64,000 bases of DNA from Methanomassiliicoccaceae archaeon (GTDB lineage Archaea; Thermoplasmatota; Thermoplasmata; Methanomassiliicoccales; Methanomethylophilaceae), in NCBI GenBank assembly GCA_003555025.1, contig PWHV01000035.1, positions 59,556 through 123,555 on the forward strand. The letters are read 5' to 3'. The translations under genes and the position numbers were made by a program. This document shows, in pieces, positions 1-8,907 of the stretch (positions are counted from its first letter, which is position 1; each line of letters begins with the position of its first letter). The notes beneath the pieces were generated by a model. The model saw only the letters and a program-made list of their open reading frames with translations. It searched no databases and was not told where the DNA came from.

Positions 1-116
1 ACGGTTCAGCGAGGGTCGGCGCATGCATAGTGGCCAATTCCCACGGGGCGCTCGTAGGTGAAACGAGCACGCCCATAGAGCTGGGCCGGCTCGAGGACGC
101 GCTGCATCTTTTCTGA
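1..116 (+). CDS. eif6: Translation initiation factor aIF6, C-terminal end (partial)
   Basis: The reading frame that starts at base 3 runs open to a TGA at 114-116. It encodes the last 37 residues of a protein whose start lies outside the window. The motifs VANSHGALVG and TPIELGRLEDAL match the conserved C-terminal repeat of archaeal aIF6, which binds the 50S subunit and blocks premature joining with 30S. The fragment is short but the match to the family end is distinctive. The next gene converges on it, 13 bases away. Confidence 0.8.
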   Translation, partial: GSARVGACIVANSHGALVGETSTPIELGRLEDALHLF

Positions 117-129
117 TGGCCGCGTTCGT

Positions 130-768
130 TCACATGGAGAATATCCAGTACTCCATGGCCTCGATCATGTCGTCGCGGGTGAAATCGATCTCGTTCCCCA
201 CTCGATAAATGAGCTCCTCCGGTATCCCCGCGAGGAATGTCTCCACATTGTCCAGGACCAGGCCTAGGCCGCTTATGCGGTAATGCATCGGCACCACTAT
301 CCTCGGTCTGATGCGGTCGATTATGTCCTTGGCCTCGTTGGAGTTTATGGTGGTCACTCCTCCTATCGGTATGAATAGAACATCGATCTCACCGATTTTT
401 TCCATGATCTCATCGCTCAGGGTATGGCCTAAATCTCCTAGATGGCAAAAGACTGTGTCATCAAGTTGGAAACGGTACACGATGTTCGTTCCGCGCTTCG
501 TCCCCTCCGAATCATCGTGATAGGTCTTATGCCCGTCCACCTGAAGGCCGTTGACGCAGAACGAGCCCTCTTTGAATGAAAGCTCGGCGTGGTCGCCCTT
601 GATGACCCTGACCGCGTTATGGTCGTAGTGGTCATGGCTGATTAGCACCACATCAGCCTTCAGCCTAGGAGGCCTGATGCCTATGGATTTGCCGTCGTGA
701 GGGTCGGTTACCACGGTCAGCCCGTTCCGCACTTCGAAACAGGATTGACCATGCCATTTGATTCTCAG
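130..768 (-). CDS. UlaG-like metallo-beta-lactamase-fold hydrolase
   Basis: A single metallo-beta-lactamase domain of about 210 residues. SHDHYDH is the HxHxDH metal motif, HLGDLG the distal ligand region, and VPMHY the C-terminal His motif. This arrangement is typical of UlaG/YtnP-like hydrolases; the substrate cannot be told from sequence. The first ordinary start is the GTG at 732, but that start would cut off the conserved first strand. The frame stays open upstream and encodes IKWHGQSCFEV, the usual N-terminus of this family. I therefore place the start at a CTG at 766-768, preceded by AGGTGG. The CTG start is inference. The gene stands alone and converges on aIF6. Confidence 0.75.
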   Translation of the reverse strand: MRIKWHGQSCFEVRNGLTVVTDPHDGKSIGIRPPRLKADVVLISHDHYDHNAVRVIKGDHAELSFKEGSFCVNGLQVDGHKTYHDDSEGTKRGTNIVYRFQLDDTVFCHLGDLGHTLSDEIMEKIGEIDVLFIPIGGVTTINSNEAKDIIDRIRPRIVVPMHYRISGLGLVLDNVETFLAGIPEELIYRVGNEIDFTRDDMIEAMEYWIFSM

Positions 769-896
769 TTGACCACCTGCAAGTTATCAACTCATCTGTT
801 AAGCTATACTCATCAATTAAACCTTCGTTCCTTTTCTCAACCTACCGATGCTGGCCAAAATACATTAATACGGACACGTCTACTTTCTGGGAGCAC

Positions 897-2024
897 ATGA
901 AGAAGACTCTAATCCTCGCGGTGGACCGGGACGACGATTTCGGTAAGAAGGCCGACATCGGCAGCCCGGCGGTGGGAAGGGACGCCAACGAGAAGGCAGC
1001 TCTGTCCCTGGCCTTGGTCGATCCCGAGGATTCCGACGTCAACACCATACTCGCCGCCCTCAGCATGTACGATGAGATGAAAGCGGACGGTTATGATGTG
1101 GAGATTGCGCTCATCTGCGGCGACCCCAAAGTGGGATACCGTTCCGACAGCATCATCTCTCAAGAGCTGGAATACGTTCTGGACACCGTCAAGCCCGACC
1201 GGGTCATCCTGGTGAGCGATGGCGCCGAGGACGAGTACATATACCCTATAGTATCCTCGAGGGCGAAGATAGACTCGGTGCGCAGGGTCTTCGTCAAACA
1301 GGCCCCTGGGGTGGAGGGCGCCCTGTACATATTAATGAAGATGTTGCAGGACGATGACAAGCGCAAGAGGTTCGTCACGCCCTTCGGCATAGTGCTGATT
1401 GTACTGGGCGTCTTCGCCGTGATACCGGACTTCTACAACCTGATAAGCACAGGCAACATCGGCCACATAACGGGCATGATGGGCGGCGTGCTGCTTCTCG
1501 TTCTAGGGGTCTATTCCTTGAGCTACGCCTACAAGATGCTTCCACGTTTGCGGCGGTGGTACGCCGTATTGCGGAACTCCATACGCCGCGGCAACCAGAG
1601 GATACCGTTCACCATAACGGCCATCGTGCTCTTCATCTCCGGCCTGGTCATCGGCATACGGGCGGCCTTGGACGTCCCGGAGGCGAGCACCCTCTATCAG
1701 CTCATACTTTTCAGCACCACTGTGATATGGATGTGGATATTCGCCTTACTCTGTTATGAAGGAGGCAAGTTCATCGACCTCTATCTGGAGCAGAGGCGGA
1801 TCAGGCATAGCTTCCTGATCGCCGCCCTCACCCTCTTTGCGCTGGCCTTCATCCTCCAGGGCATGCTGGACATATTCGCGCTCGGCCTCGGCTTCACGCC
1901 CACGAACGAGATCATAATCGTCATGGAACTGATGCTGGGGTTCACCTTCGCCGTCATCGCTGGAATCCTCCAGTCCGCGTTCAACAACATCATCGAGAAG
2001 CATTCCGTCACCATGGGGACATGA
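897..2024 (+). CDS. DUF373 family membrane protein
   Basis: A 375-aa protein of the archaeal DUF373 family, function unknown. The first 150 residues are soluble and begin LILAVDRDDDFG, followed by GSPAVGRDAN and VILVSDGAEDE, acidic motifs typical of the family. After residue 155 there are about six hydrophobic helices separated by short basic loops such as RLRRWY and EQRRIRH. It ends 9 bases before the mptE-like gene, so the two are probably cotranscribed. A TATA-like AAATACATTAATA at about 858-870 sits 25-30 bases before the ATG, and GGGAG precedes the start. The catalytic or structural role is not known. Confidence 0.85.
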   Translation: MKKTLILAVDRDDDFGKKADIGSPAVGRDANEKAALSLALVDPEDSDVNTILAALSMYDEMKADGYDVEIALICGDPKVGYRSDSIISQELEYVLDTVKPDRVILVSDGAEDEYIYPIVSSRAKIDSVRRVFVKQAPGVEGALYILMKMLQDDDKRKRFVTPFGIVLIVLGVFAVIPDFYNLISTGNIGHITGMMGGVLLLVLGVYSLSYAYKMLPRLRRWYAVLRNSIRRGNQRIPFTITAIVLFISGLVIGIRAALDVPEASTLYQLILFSTTVIWMWIFALLCYEGGKFIDLYLEQRRIRHSFLIAALTLFALAFILQGMLDIFALGLGFTPTNEIIIVMELMLGFTFAVIAGILQSAFNNIIEKHSVTMGT

Positions 2025-2033
2025 GGGGCAGCC

Positions 2034-2690
2034 ATGGATTTCAAGCAATGGGAACCGGTATATGCCAGGATAATAGAGGAGATGGGGTATTCACGGACCC
2101 AGGACGAGGCCTCTGCCCGACTGCTACGCCAACTTGCGGCCAACAAAGAGCTTATGGACCCCGATGAGCTGAGGCCGTTGATGGCCGACGGCGTCACGGT
2201 GGTGGGGGCCGCGGCGACGCCGGAGGGCCTTCAGGATGCGGATGGGACGCTTATATGCGCCGGCTCTGCCGCAAGCATAATGAGGGATGCGGACCGGACG
2301 CCTCATCTGCTGGTGACCGACCTCGATGGCGATGTTGAGGACCAGGCGGAGCTATGCCGCCGCGGGTCGATCGCGGTCATCCACGCCCACGGTGACAACC
2401 ATCAGCTCATACAGGACCACATCGCCCTCTTCAAGGGGCCGATGGTGATAACCACCCAATCCCGCCCTGACATGCTCGTCGAGAACTTCGGTGGGTTCAC
2501 TGACGGGGACCGCGCCGTCTGCATGGCCAGACACATGGGGGCGAAAACGGTCTCCCTCATAGGTTTCGACTTCGACCGGCCGCTGGTGAGGGAGGATGAG
2601 GACGAGGCCACCAAAAGGAGAAAGATCGAATGGGCGCGCAGGATCATACTGGACATGAACCCTCCTGGAGTAAAGCTCGTGTTTCGTTAG
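2034..2690 (+). CDS. mptE: 6-hydroxymethyl-7,8-dihydropterin diphosphokinase, archaeal MptE type
   Basis: A 218-aa protein of the DUF115/MptE family. In methanogens MptE transfers diphosphate from ATP to 6-hydroxymethyl-7,8-dihydropterin, a step in tetrahydromethanopterin (or archaeal folate) synthesis. It replaces bacterial FolK, to which it is unrelated. Family motifs visible here are VTDLDGD, HAHGDN and the closing SLIGFDFDRP. An N-terminal helical part of about 60 residues precedes the core. It follows the DUF373 gene by 9 bases in the same direction. The family match is good; the activity is inferred from the characterised methanogen enzyme. Confidence 0.85.
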   Translation: MDFKQWEPVYARIIEEMGYSRTQDEASARLLRQLAANKELMDPDELRPLMADGVTVVGAAATPEGLQDADGTLICAGSAASIMRDADRTPHLLVTDLDGDVEDQAELCRRGSIAVIHAHGDNHQLIQDHIALFKGPMVITTQSRPDMLVENFGGFTDGDRAVCMARHMGAKTVSLIGFDFDRPLVREDEDEATKRRKIEWARRIILDMNPPGVKLVFR

Positions 2691-2756
2691 TCGGCGGTCG
2701 TTCCGGGCGACAATATATTAGAATGCAGCGCATACGGTAACAGGAGGGCTAGACCT

Positions 2757-3161
2757 TTGACTTTTGTAACCATGGAGAACATAGTTTCCGCCCTGAAAAA
2801 CACACTGGGCAAAAAGGGCATGAACGAGGACGAGATCAAGGACCTCGCCGAGTACATAATGAGCTTCTTCGGTTATGAGAAGGAGGTCATAGACAACATC
2901 CTGACATCCGAGGACCGGGACGTGTTCTACATGCTCGAGGAGGAAGGCATCCTAAACACCACCCAGGAACAGGTCAACCTGAAGAAGGGGAAGCTGTGGA
3001 GGATACACTACTGGGTCCTGAAGGGGGAGCACATAGACCGCCTCGCCCAAGATGACAACGTCGAGGAGGATGAACGCGATGAGTACGAGATTGTCTACGG
3101 GGAGATGGGCGACGAGGTTTGGACGCGGTCCTCCGAAGGCGATGAGGATGAAAACCATTAA
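2757..3161 (+). CDS. Small acidic protein of unknown function
   Basis: A 134-aa soluble, strongly acidic protein that I cannot assign to a characterised family. The N-terminal half is helical (NIVSALKNTLGKKGMNEDEI, then AEYIMSFFGYEKEVID). The middle part (EEEGILNTTQEQVNL, then KLWRIHYWVL) resembles a small winged-helix unit, and the last 25 residues are mainly Asp/Glu. The start is taken as TTG at 2757 because GGAGGG at 2743-2748 lies 8 bases upstream; an ATG at 2772 is the alternative. A TATA-like CAATATATTA lies at about 2711-2720. It is 26 bases before the site-2 protease gene and may share its transcript. Confidence 0.6.
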   Translation: MTFVTMENIVSALKNTLGKKGMNEDEIKDLAEYIMSFFGYEKEVIDNILTSEDRDVFYMLEEEGILNTTQEQVNLKKGKLWRIHYWVLKGEHIDRLAQDDNVEEDERDEYEIVYGEMGDEVWTRSSEGDEDENH

Positions 3162-3187
3162 TTGCGTGACATGATTCAGGTGCCACG

Positions 3188-4735
3188 ATGGAACCCGTGA
3201 CCACGGCACTGCTGCTCCTTCTCACCGTTTACATCGGCGCTTGGGTGTACATCCGCAAGAACCCGGCGGCCCGCGAGCGGGGGATAGTGCCCTACGGCCC
3301 CACCATAATGGTAAAGACCCAGGCGGGCAAGGCCGTCATGGAGAGGCTCTCAGCCCCCAAAAGGTTCTGGCGGGGCTTTGCCGCCCTATCCAAGGTGATA
3401 GTCTTCGGCCTCATGGCCTTCATGACCGGCCTGCTGCTGTGGCAGTCGACGATAATCGCCACCATACCGAGGGAGGCGGCACTGGGTCCGGAGTACATAC
3501 TGGGCATCCCCGGCCTCAATCCTATCATCCCCATCGGGTACGGCGTCATAGCCCTGGTCGTCTGCATTGTCATACACGAGGTGGCGCACGGGATACTCAC
3601 GCGGGTGCACGGGATGAACATCAAGACCACTGGCCTCCTGTTCCTGGTGTTCCCGATAGGGGCTTTCGTGGAGCCCGACGAGGAGGCATTGTCCAAAGCA
3701 ACCAAACGGGAAAGGGGTGATGTTTACGCTGTCGGCGCCGCGGCCAACTTCATTGTGGCGGCGGCGTTGGCGCTGCTGCTGACCGTGGGGATGCTGGGCG
3801 GTGTGCAGGCCTCGTACGGCGACAACCCTGTCATAGTGGACGTCTCCGGCGGGTCCCCCGCCGATATATCCGACATCGGCACCGGCATGGTGGTGGTGGG
3901 CATGGGCGGTGTGCAGATAGACAGCATATCGGATTTCTTCTCCTACAACGCCAGCGACCCGGGCGATGAGATAACGGTCAATATGGTCAAGGACGACCGT
4001 CAATTCGACATCGACATGGTATCCGGCGTCATGATCGAATCCGCGCCATCCAACCGACCAGCGGCCCAAGCGGGCCTTGAGGCGGGCATGCTCATAAAGT
4101 CGATAGACGGTGAGACCATACGGGGCATGGACGACTTCAACCGCGTGATGGATGGCACCGAGGTCGGCCAGAACATAAGCATGCTCATGCTTGAGCGCAC
4201 CGATGGCGAATGGCAGCAGGCCGGACCCTTTGAGATAACGCTCACTGACGGGCCCGAGGACAAGGGATACATCGGTGTCACCAGCAGCTTCGCCGGAATG
4301 GGCGTGAACACCCCGGACGCCATATTGGGGTTCTTAAAGGACCCCTATGGGGGCTCGGAGGGAATCAACGGATACGTCATGGACACCCTCAGATACCTGG
4401 CGTTGCCGTTCATAGGCCTGTCGCCCATGCCGGCGGAGTTAACTTGGCTATTCCCGACCGGCGGCGCGCTCGACGGCGACCTGTTCTGGGTCCTGGCGAA
4501 CATCGTCTATTGGGTGTTCTGGATGAATCTAATGATAGGGCTCACCAATTCCCTGCCCGCTGTGCCGCTGGACGGGGGGTTGATGTTCATGGATGCCGTG
4601 GACAGCGCGGTGGAGAAGCTGAAGCCCAACGCCGATGATGAGGAGCGCGCCCGCATCGTGGTCACCCTCACCATGTGGATGTCCCTCCTGATATTGTTCC
4701 TGATAATCTGGCAGTTCGTCGGCCCCCGTATATGA
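3188..4735 (+). CDS. Site-2 protease (M50) with internal PDZ domains
   Basis: A 515-aa membrane metalloprotease of the S2P/RseP class, which cuts substrates within the membrane. The zinc motif HEVAH is at residues 130-134 in a hydrophobic segment. The third ligand lies in LPAVPLDGG with Asp at about residue 462. Between them are two PDZ-like repeats, around residues 225-270 and 285-345 (the second contains AAQAGLEAGMLIKSIDGE). Transmembrane helices flank both catalytic motifs. The N-terminus is a membrane anchor. Substrates are unknown; archaeal homologues are assumed to act in regulated proteolysis or membrane protein quality control. It converges on nrdD with a shared hairpin between the genes. 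Confidence 0.9.
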   Translation: MEPVTTALLLLLTVYIGAWVYIRKNPAARERGIVPYGPTIMVKTQAGKAVMERLSAPKRFWRGFAALSKVIVFGLMAFMTGLLLWQSTIIATIPREAALGPEYILGIPGLNPIIPIGYGVIALVVCIVIHEVAHGILTRVHGMNIKTTGLLFLVFPIGAFVEPDEEALSKATKRERGDVYAVGAAANFIVAAALALLLTVGMLGGVQASYGDNPVIVDVSGGSPADISDIGTGMVVVGMGGVQIDSISDFFSYNASDPGDEITVNMVKDDRQFDIDMVSGVMIESAPSNRPAAQAGLEAGMLIKSIDGETIRGMDDFNRVMDGTEVGQNISMLMLERTDGEWQQAGPFEITLTDGPEDKGYIGVTSSFAGMGVNTPDAILGFLKDPYGGSEGINGYVMDTLRYLALPFIGLSPMPAELTWLFPTGGALDGDLFWVLANIVYWVFWMNLMIGLTNSLPAVPLDGGLMFMDAVDSAVEKLKPNADDEERARIVVTLTMWMSLLILFLIIWQFVGPRI

Positions 4736-4745
4736 GGCCTTGAGG

Positions 4746-4774
4746 AAAAAATAGTGAAGAGGGGCCGAGCCCCT
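4746..4774 (-). terminator. Hairpin and T-run at the 3' end of nrdD
   Basis: A perfect 6-bp stem AGGGGC/GCCCCT with a 3-base loop lies at 4760-4774. On the minus strand it is followed by six T at 4751-4746. It sits between the convergent site-2 protease and nrdD genes and probably ends nrdD transcription. Confidence 0.5.
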
Positions 4775-4788
4775 GTGTTTATCGGGCC

Positions 4789-6939
4789 TCAGAGGTCCTG
4801 ACCCTTGACACGGTCGTGCAGCTCGCCGATCTTCCCCTTGTTCCAGCTGCTTATCTTGGAGAAGAAGCCGGTGACGCGGGTGATGCCCTCCACGTTGGTG
4901 GAGTGGCAGAAGCCGCAGCTGTCGTTCATGCCCCTCACCGTCTTGCCGCATTCCAGGCAGGAGGTGAACTCGGGGCTGAAGGCTATCTGCACGTTGTTGG
5001 TGTTGAAGAACGCTTTGCGCACGAAGGCGGCGATGTTCTCCGCCGGGGGCTTGGACTCTCCTAGCCAAACATGGGTCAGCGCCCCCGCCTCTATGAGCGG
5101 ATGGAACAGGCCCTCCTTCCGGGTGCGGTCGATGGGGCTGATGTCCGATTGGACGTTCAGGTATGTGGAGTTGGTGTAGTAGAGCTCTCCGTTGGCCTTG
5201 CTGCCCTTGACCACCGAGCTTGCCTGCAGCGGGAAGTCCTTCATGTCGAGCTTGGCGAAGCGGTAGGCGGTGCTCTCGGCCGGGGTCTGCTCCAGCGGCA
5301 TCTTGAAGCCGTATTCCTCACCCAGCCTTTCGACCTCCTTCTTCATGTAGGAGATGACCTTGAGGCCGAACTTCAAGGCATCTTTCGACTGGTGGAGCTC
5401 CTGACCGGTGTGGTACTGCACCATCTCATTGAGGCCCACCATGCCGATGAGGAAGGTGGACTTGTCTATACGGTAGTACGGTTCCCCGTCAAGGTCCATG
5501 GTCAGCAATGCCAGGGGTCCGTGGTTCTTCAGGTCCATCAGCTGAGCGATGAACTCCTTCTTCTGCAGGTGGGCCTTAGCCGCCAGCTCGATGTGGTGGG
5601 TGATGTTCTCGAACAGCCTCTCTTCGTTCCTCTCTGCCATGTAAGCGAGGCGGGGGAGGTTGAGGGTGCAGTTCTGCATGGCTGAGAAACGCATCTTCCA
5701 GGGCGTCTTGGCCTCCTCCAGGTCCTCGTCGTCGAGCTTGAAGGAGAGGCGGCAGCACTCCGATATCTTGGCGGTGTCGCCCCGGTCGAAGACGAAATAG
5801 GTGTTGCCCTTCTCTGCCGCCACATCGGAGATCTTCACCAGGAACTCCTCATGCCCCTCCGTCTGGAAGAAGCGCTCGGTGATGTGGACCTGAGGCTTGG
5901 GGAAGAAGAAGGGCCTGCCGAGCGCGTCGCCCTCCATGTACACATCGAATAGCGCGTTGAGGAAGCGCCGGCTCTCGACCTCGTAGTCCTCGTAGTTCTT
6001 TCCGGTGAACTCCCCTCCCGGGCCGATGGCGGGGACGCCGATGAAGTGCTTGGGGGTCTCCCAGTAAAGGTTTATGTCGCTGAATATGGACTGGCCGCCC
6101 CGGGCGACCGCCTGCTGCGCGAACTCGTACACCAATATCTGCGCGAGCTGCTTCATGCGCTTGTCGTCGACACCCACCAGGTACGGTGCGAGGAAGGTGT
6201 TGAAAGCGTCCCACCCTATCGCTCCGGCGAAATGGCCCTGCAGGGCCGCGGAGAACTTTATTATCTGCTCTATGAGCACCTCGGGATGCTTGGCAGGGGT
6301 GGCTATCGAGAGGGCGTTGGGAAGATTAAGGCCGAACTTCTTGACGTACTCGATGGACTGGCCCCCGCAATAGGGGCGGTCTATCATGCCGAGGTCGTGC
6401 AGATGCATGGTCCCGGTCATGTGCACATCGGCGATGTCAGGGGTGAAGACCTCGAGCAATGCGAACTCCTTCTTGATGTTCTCCGAAAGGGTGAGGTTGG
6501 TGGCCTCCGGGCCATGGGGGACGTTGGCGTTCTCCTTGTTGGGATTGGTGATTATCTGCCGTGCATCATACAAGGGCACGCCCAGGCGGGTGTGCTGCTT
6601 GCGTATGGATTCCAGACCGTACTCGACCAGTTTGGCGTTGGTGAGCTCCCTTATTAAAGGGGCGGTGATGTAGCCGATCTCCATCTTGGACACCATCTTC
6701 TCGACCTCGGTCGAAACGATGGCGGCGGCGTCAACGCTTATCTCCGTCTCCCTCATCAACGCGTCGAATATCCTTTCCTTGTTCCATTTCTTGAGCTCCT
6801 CATCGGAGGTGCGGACGAAGAGAGTGAGGTCGGTGGACTCCCCCTCTTTCATCTGCGATCCTTTCTTGAACGTCTCTTTCACTTTCATGTGATTCCCAAC
6901 CCTGTGGCATTGCTTATGAATGGTAATGTTCCCGAACAT
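4789..6939 (-). CDS. nrdD: Anaerobic (class III) ribonucleoside-triphosphate reductase
   Basis: A 716-aa glycyl-radical enzyme that reduces ribonucleoside triphosphates to deoxy forms without oxygen. Residues 40-130 form an ATP-cone regulatory domain (VRTSDEELKKWNKERI). The long catalytic barrel follows (DIADVHMTGTMHLHDLG, MQNCTLNLPRL). The C-terminus has a CxxC...CxxC zinc site (CLECG, CGFCH) and the glycyl-radical loop RVTGFFSK with the downstream NKGKIGE motif. The activating enzyme NrdG is not adjacent. Two starts are possible: ATG at 6939, about 9 bases after the start site predicted from a TATA-like element at 6966-6978, or ATG at 6889 (MKVKETF). TTATCA repeats lie upstream at 7028-7059. 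Confidence 0.95.
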   Translation of the reverse strand: MFGNITIHKQCHRVGNHMKVKETFKKGSQMKEGESTDLTLFVRTSDEELKKWNKERIFDALMRETEISVDAAAIVSTEVEKMVSKMEIGYITAPLIRELTNAKLVEYGLESIRKQHTRLGVPLYDARQIITNPNKENANVPHGPEATNLTLSENIKKEFALLEVFTPDIADVHMTGTMHLHDLGMIDRPYCGGQSIEYVKKFGLNLPNALSIATPAKHPEVLIEQIIKFSAALQGHFAGAIGWDAFNTFLAPYLVGVDDKRMKQLAQILVYEFAQQAVARGGQSIFSDINLYWETPKHFIGVPAIGPGGEFTGKNYEDYEVESRRFLNALFDVYMEGDALGRPFFFPKPQVHITERFFQTEGHEEFLVKISDVAAEKGNTYFVFDRGDTAKISECCRLSFKLDDEDLEEAKTPWKMRFSAMQNCTLNLPRLAYMAERNEERLFENITHHIELAAKAHLQKKEFIAQLMDLKNHGPLALLTMDLDGEPYYRIDKSTFLIGMVGLNEMVQYHTGQELHQSKDALKFGLKVISYMKKEVERLGEEYGFKMPLEQTPAESTAYRFAKLDMKDFPLQASSVVKGSKANGELYYTNSTYLNVQSDISPIDRTRKEGLFHPLIEAGALTHVWLGESKPPAENIAAFVRKAFFNTNNVQIAFSPEFTSCLECGKTVRGMNDSCGFCHSTNVEGITRVTGFFSKISSWNKGKIGELHDRVKGQDL

Positions 6940-7027
6940 TCACGGGACTATCCAATTCGCCCTATCACCTATAAAGCAATTTTTGAACTCGAGGTGATAA
7001 ACTAAACGGCCATTAATACTGATATCT

Positions 7028-7059
7028 GTTATCATGTTTGTTATCATATTCGTTATCAT
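7028..7059. promoter_or_regulatory. Three 12-base-spaced GTTATCAT repeats upstream of nrdD
   Basis: GTTATCAT occurs at 7028-7035, 7040-7047 and 7052-7059, an exact 12-base period. The array lies about 55-85 bases upstream of the likely nrdD TATA box. A partial inverted copy (TTATCA read on the minus strand) is at about 6994-6999. The arrangement suggests a multimeric regulator binding one face of the helix. A two-unit version occurs before the winged-helix gene at 8908. Confidence 0.5.
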
Positions 7060-7189
7060 AACTTCGTTCCAGATAGTAATATCCCCGTTCTTCGTGTTCG
7101 TTGGTAAGTAAAAAATGGGTTAAATGTCTTTCTTTGCAACCATGCTGCACCGGTCTTGTGACGTTTGAGGAACAAGGATTCCGCGCCGG

Positions 7190-8674
7190 TCAAACATCAC
7201 CTTTCGGGAAGGACACGGACCATCTCATGCCACCGTTGTAGGACCACCATATCATGCCCTCCAACCTCTCCTCGACGATCTCCTTCGCCACCTTGAGCCC
7301 CAGCTTCCCATGCTTATCGATTCTGAAACCCTCCGGAACGCCCGGCCCGTCATCAATCACTTCCAGCAGGTACTCGTCACCGGCCTCTTTGAAACTGACC
7401 ACGACCCTGCCTCCGCTGTCTGAAAAAGCGTGATTTATGGAGTTGGTCAACAATTCGGTGACCACGATAGAGAGGTCGGTGGTCTTGTTGTAGTCAAGAC
7501 GGACGGACTCTATATCCGTCTCAAGTCGGACCTTGTCCTGGAGGCCGTAGCCTTCGACGATCTGTCTCAGCAACCAGTTCAGATTGGAATTGATGTCCAC
7601 CCTAACGAAGTCATCGGACTGGAATACGAAACCGTGTATCGATGACATCGACATTATCCTCGCCTCGGCGTCCCGCAGACTGTTTCTGACGGCCTCGTCA
7701 TCGGCGGACATCATCTGCATGTTCAGCATCCCCACTATCATGGCCAGGTTGTTCCTGACGCGGTGATGCAGCTCGGCGAGCAGCACCGTACGCTCCTCCA
7801 CCGCCTTCTCCAAGCTCTCCTCGTAGTCCTTGAGCTCGGTTACGTCCTCGGCCATGCCTTGATAGCCCCGGACTTTGCCATTGACGAAGATGGGCGAGAG
7901 GCTGATCGCCAGCCTTCTGCCCTCGCCGCGCATCTTGACCTCGAAGACCCCCGCTACGTCCCCGCCTCTGAGCGCGTCGCTCTCCATGATCAGGAAATCC
8001 CGCCTCTGGTTCACATGCACGAGGTGGGACAGCCCCCTCACTGTAATCGATGACACCTCATCGGGACCGAGAACGTTGTGAACTGAGGGAGAGTAATAGA
8101 AGTATCCCTTGTCCTTGTCGCGGATGAATATGAATTTGTCCTCCCCGGATATTATCCGGTTCAGAGTGAAGGCCTCCCAGCGCAGGATGGTCATGAAGCT
8201 CCCCACGGCTATGTATATGACAGACCGGGAGGCCACTGGCGCCCACTGATCGAAATGGAGAGTGCCCAAGTGCCAGCTGAAGAACATGTACAGGGAGATG
8301 TAGGCCGCCGCTACCCCGAATGAGAAGATTATGCCGTGGCGGGGGAACCAGTAAGCGGCCATTATGATGGGTATGTAGAACAAGTGGGGGAACACCACGT
8401 TGATTCCCTGATACATCATGACCACCGTTATGACGAGGATGGCGCCCGTCACCGAGGCGATGGTGGCAAGCTGTCGTTGAGTCCCGATATCCCGGGCGGA
8501 AAGCCGCAACAGAAGAAGAGGAATCTTTCCGTAAGGCAGCCGGGTTCTCTCCGCGCTCCCGCTGCCGCCATTCGTGCCTCTATCATCATCAGAGGAAAAC
8601 CTGAATGCACGTTTCATAGGACCGCCGGACTCCGGCATGTCACCGTTCACCGTTTGAACAACGGACTGAATCAT
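7190..8674 (-). CDS. Membrane sensor histidine kinase (PAS, HisKA_2, HATPase)
   Basis: A 494-aa sensor kinase. After a charged N-terminus there are four or five transmembrane helices (about residues 70-170), then a PAS-like sensor domain (about 180-290, ending GYQGMAEDVTELKDYEESL). The dimerisation/phosphoacceptor part is HisKA_2 type with LLAELHHRVRNNLAMI; the first His of HHRVRNN is the expected phosphorylation site. The ATPase domain has ELLTNSINHAF (N box), IDDGPGVPEGF (G1) and HGKLGLKVA (G2). No response regulator is adjacent; a stand-alone receiver protein is encoded at 23992-24360. An ATG at codon 13 (8638) is an alternative start. Confidence 0.9.
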   Translation of the reverse strand: MIQSVVQTVNGDMPESGGPMKRAFRFSSDDDRGTNGGSGSAERTRLPYGKIPLLLLRLSARDIGTQRQLATIASVTGAILVITVVMMYQGINVVFPHLFYIPIIMAAYWFPRHGIIFSFGVAAAYISLYMFFSWHLGTLHFDQWAPVASRSVIYIAVGSFMTILRWEAFTLNRIISGEDKFIFIRDKDKGYFYYSPSVHNVLGPDEVSSITVRGLSHLVHVNQRRDFLIMESDALRGGDVAGVFEVKMRGEGRRLAISLSPIFVNGKVRGYQGMAEDVTELKDYEESLEKAVEERTVLLAELHHRVRNNLAMIVGMLNMQMMSADDEAVRNSLRDAEARIMSMSSIHGFVFQSDDFVRVDINSNLNWLLRQIVEGYGLQDKVRLETDIESVRLDYNKTTDLSIVVTELLTNSINHAFSDSGGRVVVSFKEAGDEYLLEVIDDGPGVPEGFRIDKHGKLGLKVAKEIVEERLEGMIWWSYNGGMRWSVSFPKGDV

Positions 8675-8878
8675 ATTTAACTATGATTAATAAAAAACTG
8701 GCATACGCCCCCCTGATCGCCGAAGATTGAGACCGTAGAACGTTGGCATGTCAGGGCTGATGTTCCGGGGCGAAGATGCGACCTGTCGACTAATGGCGAC
8801 AATGGGTCGCGGTGGACGTGTTCACTGTCATCGTCGCCCCTTGACGCTGACCGCTTCCTAGTCATGGCAACATCTTTA

Positions 8879-8900
8879 TTATCAAATCTGTTATCAGATT
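8879..8900. promoter_or_regulatory. Predicted operator before the winged-helix gene
   Basis: Two TTATCA units at 8879-8884 and 8891-8896 have the same 12-base spacing as the nrdD array. The second is the centre of a perfect inverted repeat, AATCTG-TTAT-CAGATT, at 8885-8900. The element overlaps the likely TATA/start-site region of the gene starting at 8908, as expected for autoregulation. Confidence 0.5.
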
Positions 8901-8907
8901 CGATACA

